Source of the DNA: Paenibacillus aquistagni | Lineage (GTDB): Bacteria; Bacillota; Bacilli; Paenibacillales; Paenibacillaceae | Direction: 5' to 3' | Length of the DNA stretch: 64,000 bases | Assembly: GCF_900177815.1 (NCBI RefSeq) | Contig: NZ_FXAZ01000004.1 | Coordinates: forward strand, 310,001 to 374,000 | In this document: positions 17,866-25,506 of the stretch, in pieces | Position numbering within the stretch: position 1 is the stretch's first letter | Layout of the letters: every line of letters begins with the position of its first letter | Program-made: the position numbers and the translations under genes | Notes under the pieces: model-generated | The model's input: only the letters and a program-made list of their open reading frames with translations | Database searches by the model: none | Told to the model about the DNA's origin: nothing

Positions 17866-18522
17866 ATGGGAGAAAAGACGGTCATTGCAGTAAGTTCCCC
17901 GATTCAAGTTGGGGGCAGCCTGTTTACGCCAGAGCAGCTGGAGCGGATAGGGACGATTGTCGGCTCCAGCTCCAAGATTGAGATGACACCGTTCCGACAG
18001 CTGTATGTTGAGGTTGCAGCTGAGGATCGGGATATGATTGCGGAAGAACTCATGCGAGCAGGCCTTGAGGTGCATCCGGCTGGGTTTGTCACCAAAAGCT
18101 TGATCGCATGCAACTTCTGCAAGGGGGCAGAGGATGCGGGACTTGCTGCGGCTGTTCGCTTGAATGAAGCAATAGCCGGTATCGAGACGCCGACGCCAAT
18201 GAAGATCGGTTATGCAGGCTGCGCGCTTGGAACAAGCGAGCCGCTGCTTAAGGATATCGCCATCGTCAAAATGAGAGACCGCTTCGATCTGTATGTCGGC
18301 GGAGAGCCCAAGGGACTGAAGACTTCATTTGCAGAGCTGCTCGCAGCAGGATTAGTGGAGGAACAGCTTGTGCCCGCAGTACTCGCGATCATTCATTTTT
18401 ACAAGGCAAATGCAAAAGGGAAAGAGAAGTTTAAGAAATTTATTCTTCGCATTTCCCTTGAAGAGTTGAAGAAAGCTGCGATTGAAGAGAATCTGGATGT
18501 AAAGGGAATTGCCCAGAGTTAA
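17866..18522 (+). CDS. Small nitrite/sulfite reductase-like (siroheme domain) protein
   Basis: This 218-residue protein has a ferredoxin-like half-domain (residues 10-75) and a siroheme/4Fe-4S-like half. The cluster region is reduced. The usual C-x5-C is here ACNFCKG (C-x2-C), and the usual GCPNSC is GYAGCALGT, so the bridging cysteine is a threonine. Blocks KDIAIV and LYVGGEPKG still match the family. It follows copA by 34 bases behind GGGGGGAGAAG, so it is probably co-transcribed. True reductase activity is doubtful, and its role beside copper export is unknown. Confidence 0.75.
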   Translation: MGEKTVIAVSSPIQVGGSLFTPEQLERIGTIVGSSSKIEMTPFRQLYVEVAAEDRDMIAEELMRAGLEVHPAGFVTKSLIACNFCKGAEDAGLAAAVRLNEAIAGIETPTPMKIGYAGCALGTSEPLLKDIAIVKMRDRFDLYVGGEPKGLKTSFAELLAAGLVEEQLVPAVLAIIHFYKANAKGKEKFKKFILRISLEELKKAAIEENLDVKGIAQS

Positions 18523-18574
18523 TGGAAGCGCAGCGCTGGAAATAAACGCAAATGTGCGATAGGAGTGTTATCCC

Positions 18575-18814
18575 ATGACTAAGCCATTAAAGATTTACTC
18601 GATCCCAACGTGCAGCGACTGCAATTATGCCAAGCGTTATTTCAAGGAAAATGATATCTCTTACACCGATTATAACTGCGAGGAAAATGTGCAGTATGCG
18701 AAGGAAGTACTGGAATTGACCGGAAAGCAAATCGTGCCGACCATCGTCATTGGTGATAACGTGTTTATTGGCTTTGCGGAGAATTTGAAGGCGATTAGTG
18801 AATTGGTGAGATGA
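18575..18814 (+). CDS. Glutaredoxin-like thiol reductase
   Basis: This 79-residue glutaredoxin fold has the redox motif CSDC near residue 13 and the cis-proline segment IVPTIVIGD. Proteins of this type reduce disulfides or mixed thiols. It starts after TAGGAGTG, 52 bases behind the siroheme-like gene, as the likely last gene of the copper operon. A terminator follows. NrdH is an alternative name, but the motif and location do not favour a role with NrdEF. Confidence 0.88.
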   Translation: MTKPLKIYSIPTCSDCNYAKRYFKENDISYTDYNCEENVQYAKEVLELTGKQIVPTIVIGDNVFIGFAENLKAISELVR

Positions 18815-18829
18815 TGGCATGAATAGATA

Positions 18830-18908
18830 AGGCCCTCTGAGAATCGGGACTGCCCCCTGTTTGTGAGACAGAGATCAGTCCCTTACGGCTTTCAGGGGCT
18901 TTTTTTGT
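18830..18908 (+). terminator. Long imperfect terminator hairpin of the copper operon
   Basis: GGCCCTCTGAGAATCGGGACTG pairs imperfectly with CAGTCCC and GGCTTTCAGGGGCT further on (to about 18902), then TTTTTTTG follows. Confidence 0.72.
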
Positions 18909-18963
18909 TGGCCTCCTCCATAAGAGCGACATCCAGCGGAACATATCATATATGGAGTGCCGA

Positions 18964-19752
18964 TTAGAAGTTAGATGGGAGATGATTATGTGCCTTGTTC
19001 TCTCGTCGACAGACCACCACGATGCTGGGATGGTCTTCGCCAATTGAATCTTTATTCCAGCTTCCATACCATGCCTCAAGGTGTAAGCCGGCTTGTGCCA
19101 GCAAGAGCTTCAGCTCCTGCGGATATGTAAATCGAAGATGAATGCGAGCTTCATCCGTAGAATGCTCTCCATCGCGAAGCTCTGTCATGCGATAGGTCGT
19201 ATTATGCTGAATTTGGGTGACGGGATCGTATTGACTGTCGTAGTAGACATTGCAGGTCTGATCAAGCAGATCCTTGTACGTGTAGGCCAAGTCCTCGCGC
19301 GAGGATTGAGCCAGCTCGTTTCTTGAAGGAAAACGAAGATCGAAGATCAGCAGTCCGTCAGGCGCAAGGTTCTGGCGAATTCGAGTCAGCAGCTGCAGCT
19401 GTTCCTCCTGAGTCAAAAAGTGCTGGAAGCTGTTGCCGACCATCACAAAGGCATCTGCCTGTTGCTCGAGTTCTAGCTGCAGGGCATCTGTCTGTCTCCA
19501 CTCGATATCCAGATTCCGAGCCGCAGATTTGCCCTTGGCCGCCTCAAGCATCCCTTCTTGAAGATCAATCCCCAGCATGCGGTAGCCAGCTTCCGCTAAT
19601 GGCAGGGTCAAGCGTCCCGTTCCGCAGGCGAGGTCAACGATTGTTCTTGCCTCCTTGGGCAGATGCTGCAGGATAAGCGCCAGCTCATGATGCCCTTGAT
19701 TTTCTTGATCATAACGATTCGGATCGGTGTATTCCTCCATATTATCAAACAT
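18964..19752 (-). CDS. Class I SAM-dependent methyltransferase
   Basis: This 262-residue Rossmann-fold methyltransferase has motif I VDLACGTGRLTLPLA, the acidic end of strand 2 GIDLQEGM and motif IV FVMVGNSFQHF. The substrate is unknown; small-molecule (ubiE-like) methyltransferases look alike. The ribosome site GGAGGGC precedes the ATG on the minus strand. It stands alone between the convergent copper operon and a nitroreductase gene. Confidence 0.88.
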   Translation of the reverse strand: MFDNMEEYTDPNRYDQENQGHHELALILQHLPKEARTIVDLACGTGRLTLPLAEAGYRMLGIDLQEGMLEAAKGKSAARNLDIEWRQTDALQLELEQQADAFVMVGNSFQHFLTQEEQLQLLTRIRQNLAPDGLLIFDLRFPSRNELAQSSREDLAYTYKDLLDQTCNVYYDSQYDPVTQIQHNTTYRMTELRDGEHSTDEARIHLRFTYPQELKLLLAQAGLHLEAWYGSWNKDSIGEDHPSIVVVCRRENKAHNHLPSNF

Positions 19753-19893
19753 AGGAAGCCCTCCATGCAGTTGTAAATGATGATGAGTCTGTCATATCAC
19801 ATATATCCTTGTATTTTATTGGAGAGTAGATTGGGCGTCTAGGTATTATTTGATTATGATTAATATTCACCAGCTTGACGGAAGGGTGAACAT

Positions 19894-19924
19894 GAAAAAA
19901 GACCTCACCTTAAGCGGTGAAGTC
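19894..19924 (-). terminator. Terminator of the nitroreductase gene
   Basis: On the minus strand GACTTCACC pairs with GGTGAGGTC and six T follow. Confidence 0.85.
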
Positions 19925-19984
19925 TTATCTACAGTGCTGCATTTGTATCGAAGCACCTTAGGATAGGTATCCGATCAGACGTAA

Positions 19985-20599
19985 TTACCTTACAAATTTC
20001 ACTTTCTCGGCAACGGGCTTGTATTCCTTATCCTTCGGCTCAGCTGTTTTCTTGCCAAAAGGCATCTGTGCGATGAGCTTCCAGGATGCAGGAATATCCC
20101 ACTGCTGCTTCACTTCATCGTCGATCAATGGATTGTAATGCTGGAGGTTGGCCCCAAGTCCTTCCGCCTCCAATGCTGTCCAGATCACGAGCTGCAGCAT
20201 GCCTGATGACTGCTGGGACCAAGTCGGGAAGTTATCTTTGTAAGTCGGGAATTGCTCTTGCAGGGATGCTACGACAGCCATGTCCTCGAAAAAGAGCACC
20301 GTTGCATATCCGCTCTTAAATCCGTCCATGCGCTGCTGTGTGGGCTCGAAGCTGTCCGCAGGGACAATGCTGCGAAGCGTCTCAGTCGTGATTGTCCACA
20401 GCTTGTCGTGGTGCTCACCGAACAGCACAACCACTCTTGCCGTTTGGGAATTGAAGGCTGATGGGGTATGCTGAACCGCTTCTTCAATGATGCTTTGAAT
20501 CTTGTCATCGGGGACAACCGATTCCTTGCTCAGACCATAGATGGACCGGCGGCCTTTTAATACGTGCAGGAATGCTTGAGACGATAATTCATTTGTCAT
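19985..20599 (-). CDS. Nitroreductase family flavoenzyme
   Basis: This is a 204-residue FMN-dependent oxidoreductase of the nitroreductase superfamily, using NAD(P)H on nitro compounds or quinones. It shows the family start RRSIYGLS, then TPSAFNSQTARVVV with the FMN-contacting Asn/Ser, and the late block GLGANLQHYNP. Start ATG 20599 follows GGAGGT; the frame extends upstream to 20623 without support. It lies apart from its neighbours and has its own terminator. Confidence 0.9.
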   Translation of the reverse strand: MTNELSSQAFLHVLKGRRSIYGLSKESVVPDDKIQSIIEEAVQHTPSAFNSQTARVVVLFGEHHDKLWTITTETLRSIVPADSFEPTQQRMDGFKSGYATVLFFEDMAVVASLQEQFPTYKDNFPTWSQQSSGMLQLVIWTALEAEGLGANLQHYNPLIDDEVKQQWDIPASWKLIAQMPFGKKTAEPKDKEYKPVAEKVKFVR

Positions 20600-20719
20600 G
20601 GAATGTACCTCCAGAAATAGCAAAGATATTGTTAGTGTGTCTCAATTTCACTACAGCATACATGAGTAGATCCAATTGTTAGGTTTTGTTTATGTCATAT
20701 TATACATATATACTTACAA

Positions 20720-20762
20720 AAAACAAACCCTTGAACAACTTATTTGTCGTTCAAGGGTTTTC
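20720..20762 (-). terminator. Terminator of the AraC-type gene
   Basis: AACCCTTGAAC and GTTCAAGGGTT form an 11-base perfect stem (20726-20759). The minus strand has a T-rich tail; a shorter T run on the plus strand allows weak use in both directions. Confidence 0.85.
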
Positions 20763-20830
20763 TCAGGCCTGTTCATTTGTAGTGGAGCGGTCAAGTGAGA
20801 TCAAGGAGCATAAGATGCTGCTGATCCGAG

Positions 20831-21718
20831 CTACGTAGCGAATGATGCATGCTTATGGCGCACGCCAATCCATATTTCACTATATACCTGCTGCAAGTTG
20901 GACATGTCTCCTGTAAATGAAATCTCAGGTACATCGATCAGCTCGTAGCGGGACGAAGGAAGCCACTCGGAAGCAATCTTGGCCCATGTATCCTGCATGG
21001 TCTTCGGGAAAGGGCCTTCGGAGCTGAAGACCGCCCATGTGCAGGCTGGCACTTCAACGACCTCGAAGCCGTCGAAGTCCGTGTCAAGCGTCGTCATGGA
21101 GCCGATCAAGTGATCGAGTTCTCCCTTCTCCTCATGCCGGCCTTCTTCGAAATGGTAAGAGGCATTCACAACGGTGCTTACCTCTGTGTTCCGATAGCTT
21201 TGCAGCTTCATTCTTTGCTCGGCTGTAATCGACTGCATCAGCTTAACAATCTCCGGATTCTCACCCTCAAACATGATAGGTACCCTTTTTTTCACGCCTA
21301 CAAGCTTAAATGCTTCTTTATGTTCGATGCGATAGTTCATATCCACGCCTCCTTTGACGGTAAGTTGGAAGGTCATACGTGGAAACAGCTTTAGCTGAGA
21401 CGAGCTCTTCACCTCAGATGGGTTCATGCCGCACCATTCCTTGAAGGCTCTAGTGAATCCATCCGCGGAATGGTACCCATACTTAATCGCAACATCGATG
21501 ACTCTGACAGATTCATGCTGCAGTTCTAAGCTGGCCTCGGACAGCCTGCGATTGCGGACATAGGTATTCAGCGACATCCCGGATAAATAGGAGAATAATC
21601 TGCGAAAATGGTACGTCGAAGTGCCGGCCAGCAGTGCTATCTTGTCGTCATCCAGTTCCTCATCAAGATGGGCTTCAATATAAGCCAGCGCCTGATTCAT
21701 GTCTCTAAGCATATCCAA
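20831..21718 (-). CDS. AraC-family regulator with GyrI-like effector domain
   Basis: This 295-residue regulator has an N-terminal double helix-turn-helix (residues 8-105; blocks TSTYHFRRLFSYLSG and KYGYHSADGFTRAFKEW). Its C-terminal GyrI-like/Rob-type ligand domain contains TLDTDFDGFEVVEVPACTWAVF in pieces. Such proteins sense small hydrophobic or cationic molecules. The start is probably TTG 21718, eight bases after AAGGAGG; the in-frame ATG six bases on is too far. Targets are unknown. Confidence 0.9.
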   Translation of the reverse strand: MDMLRDMNQALAYIEAHLDEELDDDKIALLAGTSTYHFRRLFSYLSGMSLNTYVRNRRLSEASLELQHESVRVIDVAIKYGYHSADGFTRAFKEWCGMNPSEVKSSSQLKLFPRMTFQLTVKGGVDMNYRIEHKEAFKLVGVKKRVPIMFEGENPEIVKLMQSITAEQRMKLQSYRNTEVSTVVNASYHFEEGRHEEKGELDHLIGSMTTLDTDFDGFEVVEVPACTWAVFSSEGPFPKTMQDTWAKIASEWLPSSRYELIDVPEISFTGDMSNLQQVYSEIWIGVRHKHASFAT

Positions 21719-21915
21719 TGTATATCCCTCCTTACAGCATTCATTGTAGCGGGGTCGGAAGTCGGAGATCCGACTTATTAGGTATGAGAATGGTCGATTA
21801 TGAGGGTAGAAGGATAAGTGGTATCCTTATCAATATGATGTTGATTATACGTATTAACCTCTCATGAATAAACCAGATCAGCTACAAATATAGAAGTTCG
21901 GAAAGGAGCCATCCC

Positions 21916-22665
21916 ATGAATCTTGACACCTACCTAAGAAGAATTGAATTGGACAAGGGCCGCATTCCTTCCTTTGATCAATATCCCTTTACTCTTAAAG
22001 TCATTCAGCATCTTCAGTCATTGGAGCTTCATCCCAAAGTAACTTATATTATAGGCGAAAATGGGATGGGCAAGTCCACCCTGATGGAGGCGATTGCGGT
22101 CGCGTTGGGTTTTAATCCAGAAGGGGGAACGCGGAACTTTACGTTTTCGACCGCTGCAACCCATTCCCGCCTTCATGAATATATGAAGCTCGTGAGGGGC
22201 GTAAGCAAGCCAAAGGATGGCTTCTTTTTTCGAGCAGAGAGCTACTACAATCTAGCCACCAATATCGATGAGATGGATCGGGAGTGGTCTTTTGGTCCGC
22301 CAATTAAGGATTCGTACGGCGGCAAGTCACTGCATGAGCAGTCGCATGGCGAATCGTTCTTCGCCACCTTCGTCCATCGCTTTGGAGGCCAGGGATTATA
22401 TGTGCTGGACGGAAGGGAGGCAGCACTGTCTCCCTTCCGTCAATTGGCGATGTTATCTCGCATGCATGAGCTCGTGCAGCAGCAATCCCAGTTTATTATC
22501 GCGACGCATTCTCCGATCTTAATGGCTTATCCGGATTCTATAATCTATGAGCTTACTTCAGATGGAATAGCAGTCAACGTGCTGGAAGAAACGGACCATT
22601 TTCTCATTATGAAGGAATTCGTGAATAACAAAGAGCGAATGCTCACTGAGTTATTCAGGCCGTAA
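21916..22665 (+). CDS. ABC-like AAA ATPase with altered Walker B
   Basis: This 249-residue protein has Walker A GENGMGKST (residues 47-55), a signature-like SHGESFF, and a Walker B position reading LYVLDGREAALSP. Relatives have LDEPEAALSP, so the catalytic glutamate is glycine here. The switch histidine ATHSPILMAYP is present. Relatives are stand-alone ATPases of unknown cell role, and hydrolysis may be impaired. The start follows AAAGGAG. An acetyltransferase gene follows by 48 bases with its own ribosome site. Confidence 0.85.
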   Translation: MNLDTYLRRIELDKGRIPSFDQYPFTLKVIQHLQSLELHPKVTYIIGENGMGKSTLMEAIAVALGFNPEGGTRNFTFSTAATHSRLHEYMKLVRGVSKPKDGFFFRAESYYNLATNIDEMDREWSFGPPIKDSYGGKSLHEQSHGESFFATFVHRFGGQGLYVLDGREAALSPFRQLAMLSRMHELVQQQSQFIIATHSPILMAYPDSIIYELTSDGIAVNVLEETDHFLIMKEFVNNKERMLTELFRP

Positions 22666-22713
22666 AGCGTGAAGGGACATCAATGAAATTCAAGTGTTGA
22701 AGGAGGAATAGGT

Positions 22714-23250
22714 ATGAAAGGGCTGCGCAGCGGTGATCTGAGCATTCGGCCGCTAACAGAAGCAGATGCTAGCTTACTGGTCAAATGGCTGAGTGATCCA
22801 CAAGTGCTTGCTTATTATGAAGGGCGGGACCGTCCACATGATCTGGCCCTTGTGCAGGAGCATTTTTATGTGGAAGCAGAAGGGGAGCATCGGTGCATCA
22901 TCGAGTATCAGGAGGAACCGATTGGGTATATCCAGTATTATGCCATTGAGGAAGAACGCGAGGAATACGGCTATGAGGATCTCACAAGCCGCATGTATGG
23001 CATGGACCAGTTCATCGGCGAGACAGACTATTGGAATAAGGGGATTGGCACGAAGCTAATCCAAGCGATGGTGGACTACCTGCATGCTGAAGAGCAGGCT
23101 GATATCCTTATCATGGACCCTCAAAGCTGGAATGAGCGGGCGCTCAGAGTCTATGAGAAGTGCGGATTTGTGAAAAAGAAGCTATTGAAGCAGCATGAAT
23201 GGCACGAAGGAGAGAAAAGAGATTGTTGGCTGATCGAGCATCGAAGATAA
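22714..23250 (+). CDS. GNAT acetyltransferase, aminoglycoside 6'-N-acetyltransferase-like
   Basis: This 178-residue GNAT enzyme transfers acetyl from acetyl-CoA. The block YGMDQFIGE followed by YWNKGIGTKLIQAM, then IMDPQSWNERALRVYEKCGF, matches the AAC(6') subgroup that acetylates aminoglycosides. Length is right for that subgroup. The start follows AAGGAGG. Whether it acts on antibiotics or on another amine cannot be told from sequence. It is not linked to any mobile element here. Confidence 0.85.
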   Translation: MKGLRSGDLSIRPLTEADASLLVKWLSDPQVLAYYEGRDRPHDLALVQEHFYVEAEGEHRCIIEYQEEPIGYIQYYAIEEEREEYGYEDLTSRMYGMDQFIGETDYWNKGIGTKLIQAMVDYLHAEEQADILIMDPQSWNERALRVYEKCGFVKKKLLKQHEWHEGEKRDCWLIEHRR

Positions 23251-23315
23251 TTATTACATGACAGCACGATGGGGCGAAGATATCCTCGTCACTATCTTCA
23301 TATAAGAATATGAAA

Positions 23316-23368
23316 AAAAGCAGTCTGGAGGTGGAGGGATTCATGCCATGTCCATGCCTGCTTTTAGC
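23316..23368. terminator. Possible bidirectional terminator
   Basis: AAAGCAG and CTGCTTT form a stem with a large loop between the convergent acetyltransferase and the 23.5-24.1 kb gene. T runs lie on both sides. The stem is short, so confidence is low. Confidence 0.4.
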
Positions 23369-23505
23369 TTTTTAACAGGGAAATCTTCAAGTATCCATCG
23401 CCAAGTTCCGGCATCAGGAGCTGTCAGTATCGATAGAGCAGATATAAGACATATAAGACAACGATCAGCTTTCACCAGCATACGTTATCCTACAATTCTC
23501 CATTC

Positions 23506-24126
23506 CTACAAAACGGAGTAGTAGGCTGTTGCATAATGGATCAGCTCCTTTTCTGTTGCTGCCGCCCCTTTGAGCTTGTGAAGAAAGGGGGAGTTTGATC
23601 GGCTATCGGAATATAGCGTTTCCGGCCGCATGATGAACGATTCTGTATTAGGCACGAAGCTGGAAGCGCGATTGGTAAGAGCAGCACGCGGCTTGATATG
23701 AGCATTCATGTCCAGTGCTTTTTGTCCAACATGCACGCTGCGTTGGCTGAGCTGCCGATAGGAGATAAACTTATGTATGATCGCCCTATACAGGCGTGCC
23801 TGAATACGATTCTCCATCAAATTCATAAGCACTGTATGCACAAGCTTTCGCTGCTCCGTGCTCCAACGATGGCCCCTCTGCTCGAATATCTCCCATGCCT
23901 CGCTCAAAGTGCATGCACGAAATGCGCGCAAGAAGCTGCCCCAGCGAATAACATCTTCTCGCTTCGTTCCGCTGGACAACAGGCAATGTCCAATCCCTTG
24001 ATAGATGCCGCACGTCATCCGCAGAATCCCATATCGCTTATACTGAAGCCTACCCGATGCTTCATCGATGCCGTCTGGCTCATCCCATGCATACAGCTCA
24101 ATGCGTGATAACCGTTTTGTCTGCAA
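23506..24126 (-). CDS. Conserved-looking protein of unknown function
   Basis: This 206-residue protein was not recognised. No signal peptide or membrane segment is seen. The first 50 residues (RIELYAWDEP, RYGILRMT) vaguely resemble the N-terminal strand layout of enolase-superfamily proteins, but the barrel is absent. The C-terminal third is polar and low in hydrophobic residues. The minus strand is chosen over a 136-codon plus-strand frame because TTG 24126 sits seven bases after AGGAGGAG. Confidence 0.6.
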   Translation of the reverse strand: MQTKRLSRIELYAWDEPDGIDEASGRLQYKRYGILRMTCGIYQGIGHCLLSSGTKREDVIRWGSFLRAFRACTLSEAWEIFEQRGHRWSTEQRKLVHTVLMNLMENRIQARLYRAIIHKFISYRQLSQRSVHVGQKALDMNAHIKPRAALTNRASSFVPNTESFIMRPETLYSDSRSNSPFLHKLKGAAATEKELIHYATAYYSVL

Positions 24127-24601
24127 TGGCTTCTCCTCCTATCCCAGCACTGCTTGAGAATCATCCTTCGTGTACTTAGCCCCATTAATAGGTTTGGTAC
24201 ATGCAAGATTCGAACGAACAGGTAATGATTGCTGTTTCCAAGATTACTAAACATCATAAAAGACTTTGTGTGCTGCTGTAAAAGCCATGAATCGGGTGAC
24301 ATTTTCAAATACGGGGAAGTTTGTGCCAATAAAGTTCAAATGTTCTGTTAAACAGAATTATATCTAATGTTTTCTCATGATTACTCCCGTTTTAGATGAA
24401 TTTTACATTCGTTTTGTCGATGTTGGCAAGCTTATGGGAAGGGCATTGCTTCATTGCACAACGATTTTCTGTCATTTTCAATAAAATGAAAACCTTTATG
24501 AAAAAACGAGATTTTTGCAGATAAAGCGTTAATTGATTGTAAAATTCACGAATTAGCTGTAAAAGCGGCTTAATTCACGCTTAAAAATCAATTATCCTGC
24601 T

Positions 24602-24630
24602 TTGCAAGTCCTGAACGAAGAGAGTATGAT
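24602..24630 (+). promoter_or_regulatory. kdp operon promoter
   Basis: TTGCAA (24602-24607), a 17-base spacer and TATGAT (24625-24630) lie 32 bases before the first c-di-AMP aptamer. The 480 bases from 24127 to here are AT-rich and show no gene. Confidence 0.65.
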
Positions 24631-24661
24631 TCATCTCATGAATTGAAACTCACAGGCAGTA

Positions 24662-24834
24662 CGCTGAATGCTCCATCGGGAGCGCGGGGGAACCATATTC
24701 GTGAATCTCTTTCTTCGGGGTGAGAGCCGAAGGACTGGGACACTTGGGGTGAATCGGTAGAGAAGGACCATGGCCTTCTCCATACTGTAGGGCGACTCTC
24801 ACTGCCCGAATCCGACAGCTAACCTCGCAAGCGT
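24662..24834 (+). promoter_or_regulatory. c-di-AMP (ydaO-yuaA) riboswitch, first copy
   Basis: All conserved ydaO blocks are present in order: CGCTGAAT, GGAGCG-CGGGGGAACC, GGGGTGAATC, GTAGGGC, GCCCGAATCCGACAGCTAACC (split at the usual point) and CGCAAGCG. This class binds cyclic di-AMP and normally switches off potassium uptake and osmolyte genes. No convincing terminator follows directly. A weak 6-base hairpin with CCTTTTG lies at 24958-24980. Confidence 0.93.
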
Positions 24835-24983
24835 TGTGGAGAGAGGAGAATCAAAACGAGAGCGAAGGAAGCTAGTTACGTCGCGATAATGCGACGCAGA
24901 CTCGTGTGTAACGTACACCGTACATGTAACAAGTAATGTTTGATGAGAACATATTGTATCCACATTTGTGGATCCTTTTGAAT

Positions 24984-25130
24984 CGCTGAGTCCCTAGACA
25001 TAGGGAGCGGGGGAACCAACCGTGGCCGGCTCGTTGATAGACGAGAGATGCGTCCACATGGGGTGAGTCTCGAGCAATCGAGTAGGGCTACTCTTTGAGC
25101 CCGAATCCGACAGCTAACCTCGTAAGCGTA
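24984..25130 (+). promoter_or_regulatory. c-di-AMP (ydaO-yuaA) riboswitch, second copy
   Basis: A second complete aptamer follows 150 bases after the first: CGCTGAGTCCC, GGGAGCGGGGGAACC, GGGGTGAGTC, GTAGGGC, GCCCGAATCC, GACAGCTAACC and CGTAAGCG. Conserved blocks match the first copy while the variable arms differ. This is therefore not a recent exact duplication. A strong terminator lies 59 bases downstream. Confidence 0.93.
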
Positions 25131-25188
25131 CAGAGAGGCAACTTGCTAACCGCGCATATTAGACACGGTCTTGTTTGGCTGTGACTGA

Positions 25189-25231
25189 AGAAGCATGGAG
25201 AGGAGTTCCTCTAAGCCATGCTTCTTTTTTG
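25189..25231 (+). terminator. Riboswitch-controlled terminator before kdp
   Basis: AGAAGCATGG (25189-25198) pairs exactly with CCATGCTTCT (25216-25225) with an inner GAGG/CCTC pairing, then a T run follows. It sits between the second aptamer and the first kdp-operon gene, as expected for an OFF switch by attenuation. Confidence 0.9.
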
Positions 25232-25296
25232 TTGCCTTTTAACGGGCAGTTGGTGGGAGTTGTCTCATGATGGAGACAGATAACAGGAGGTTCGTC

Positions 25297-25404
25297 ATGA
25301 ATGATTTCATAATGATTGTACTGGTAGGCTTGCTTGCAGCACTTATGCTGGGGCTGACTACATGGGCATCACATGCCACAGAAGAAGGAAGGGATCTAAG
25401 ATGA
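25297..25404 (+). CDS. 35-residue single-helix membrane protein upstream of kdpF
   Basis: This small frame begins after CAGGAGG and encodes MNDFIMIVLVGLLAALMLGL followed by a polar tail ending EEGRDLR. One membrane helix is predicted, with the tail probably in the cytoplasm. The stop overlaps the kdpF start (ATGA, 25401-25404), so it belongs to the kdp operon. It may be a second KdpF-like peptide that stabilises the complex, or a separate modulator. No family was recognised. Confidence 0.7.
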   Translation: MNDFIMIVLVGLLAALMLGLTTWASHATEEGRDLR

Positions 25405-25481
25405 TGTGGGTGCTTGCTGTGATCATCATCGCAATCTTCTTGTATCTGGGCTATGCCCTGATTAACCCGGAGAAATTCTAG
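25401..25481 (+). CDS. kdpF: KdpF, small stabilising subunit of the K+ pump
   Basis: This 26-residue single helix has the typical KdpF end YLGYALINPEKF. KdpF binds KdpA and stabilises the KdpFABC complex in the membrane. ATG 25401 or 25404 both serve as start; translation is coupled to the small gene upstream by a 4-base overlap. kdpA follows by 25 bases. Confidence 0.85.
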   Translation: MMWVLAVIIIAIFLYLGYALINPEKF

Positions 25482-25506
25482 AATGATTCATTAAGGAGCG
25501 ATTCAA

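Noticed and set aside
23698-24108. Plus-strand 136-codon frame
   Set aside because: It overlaps the minus-strand gene that has a strong, well-placed ribosome site.
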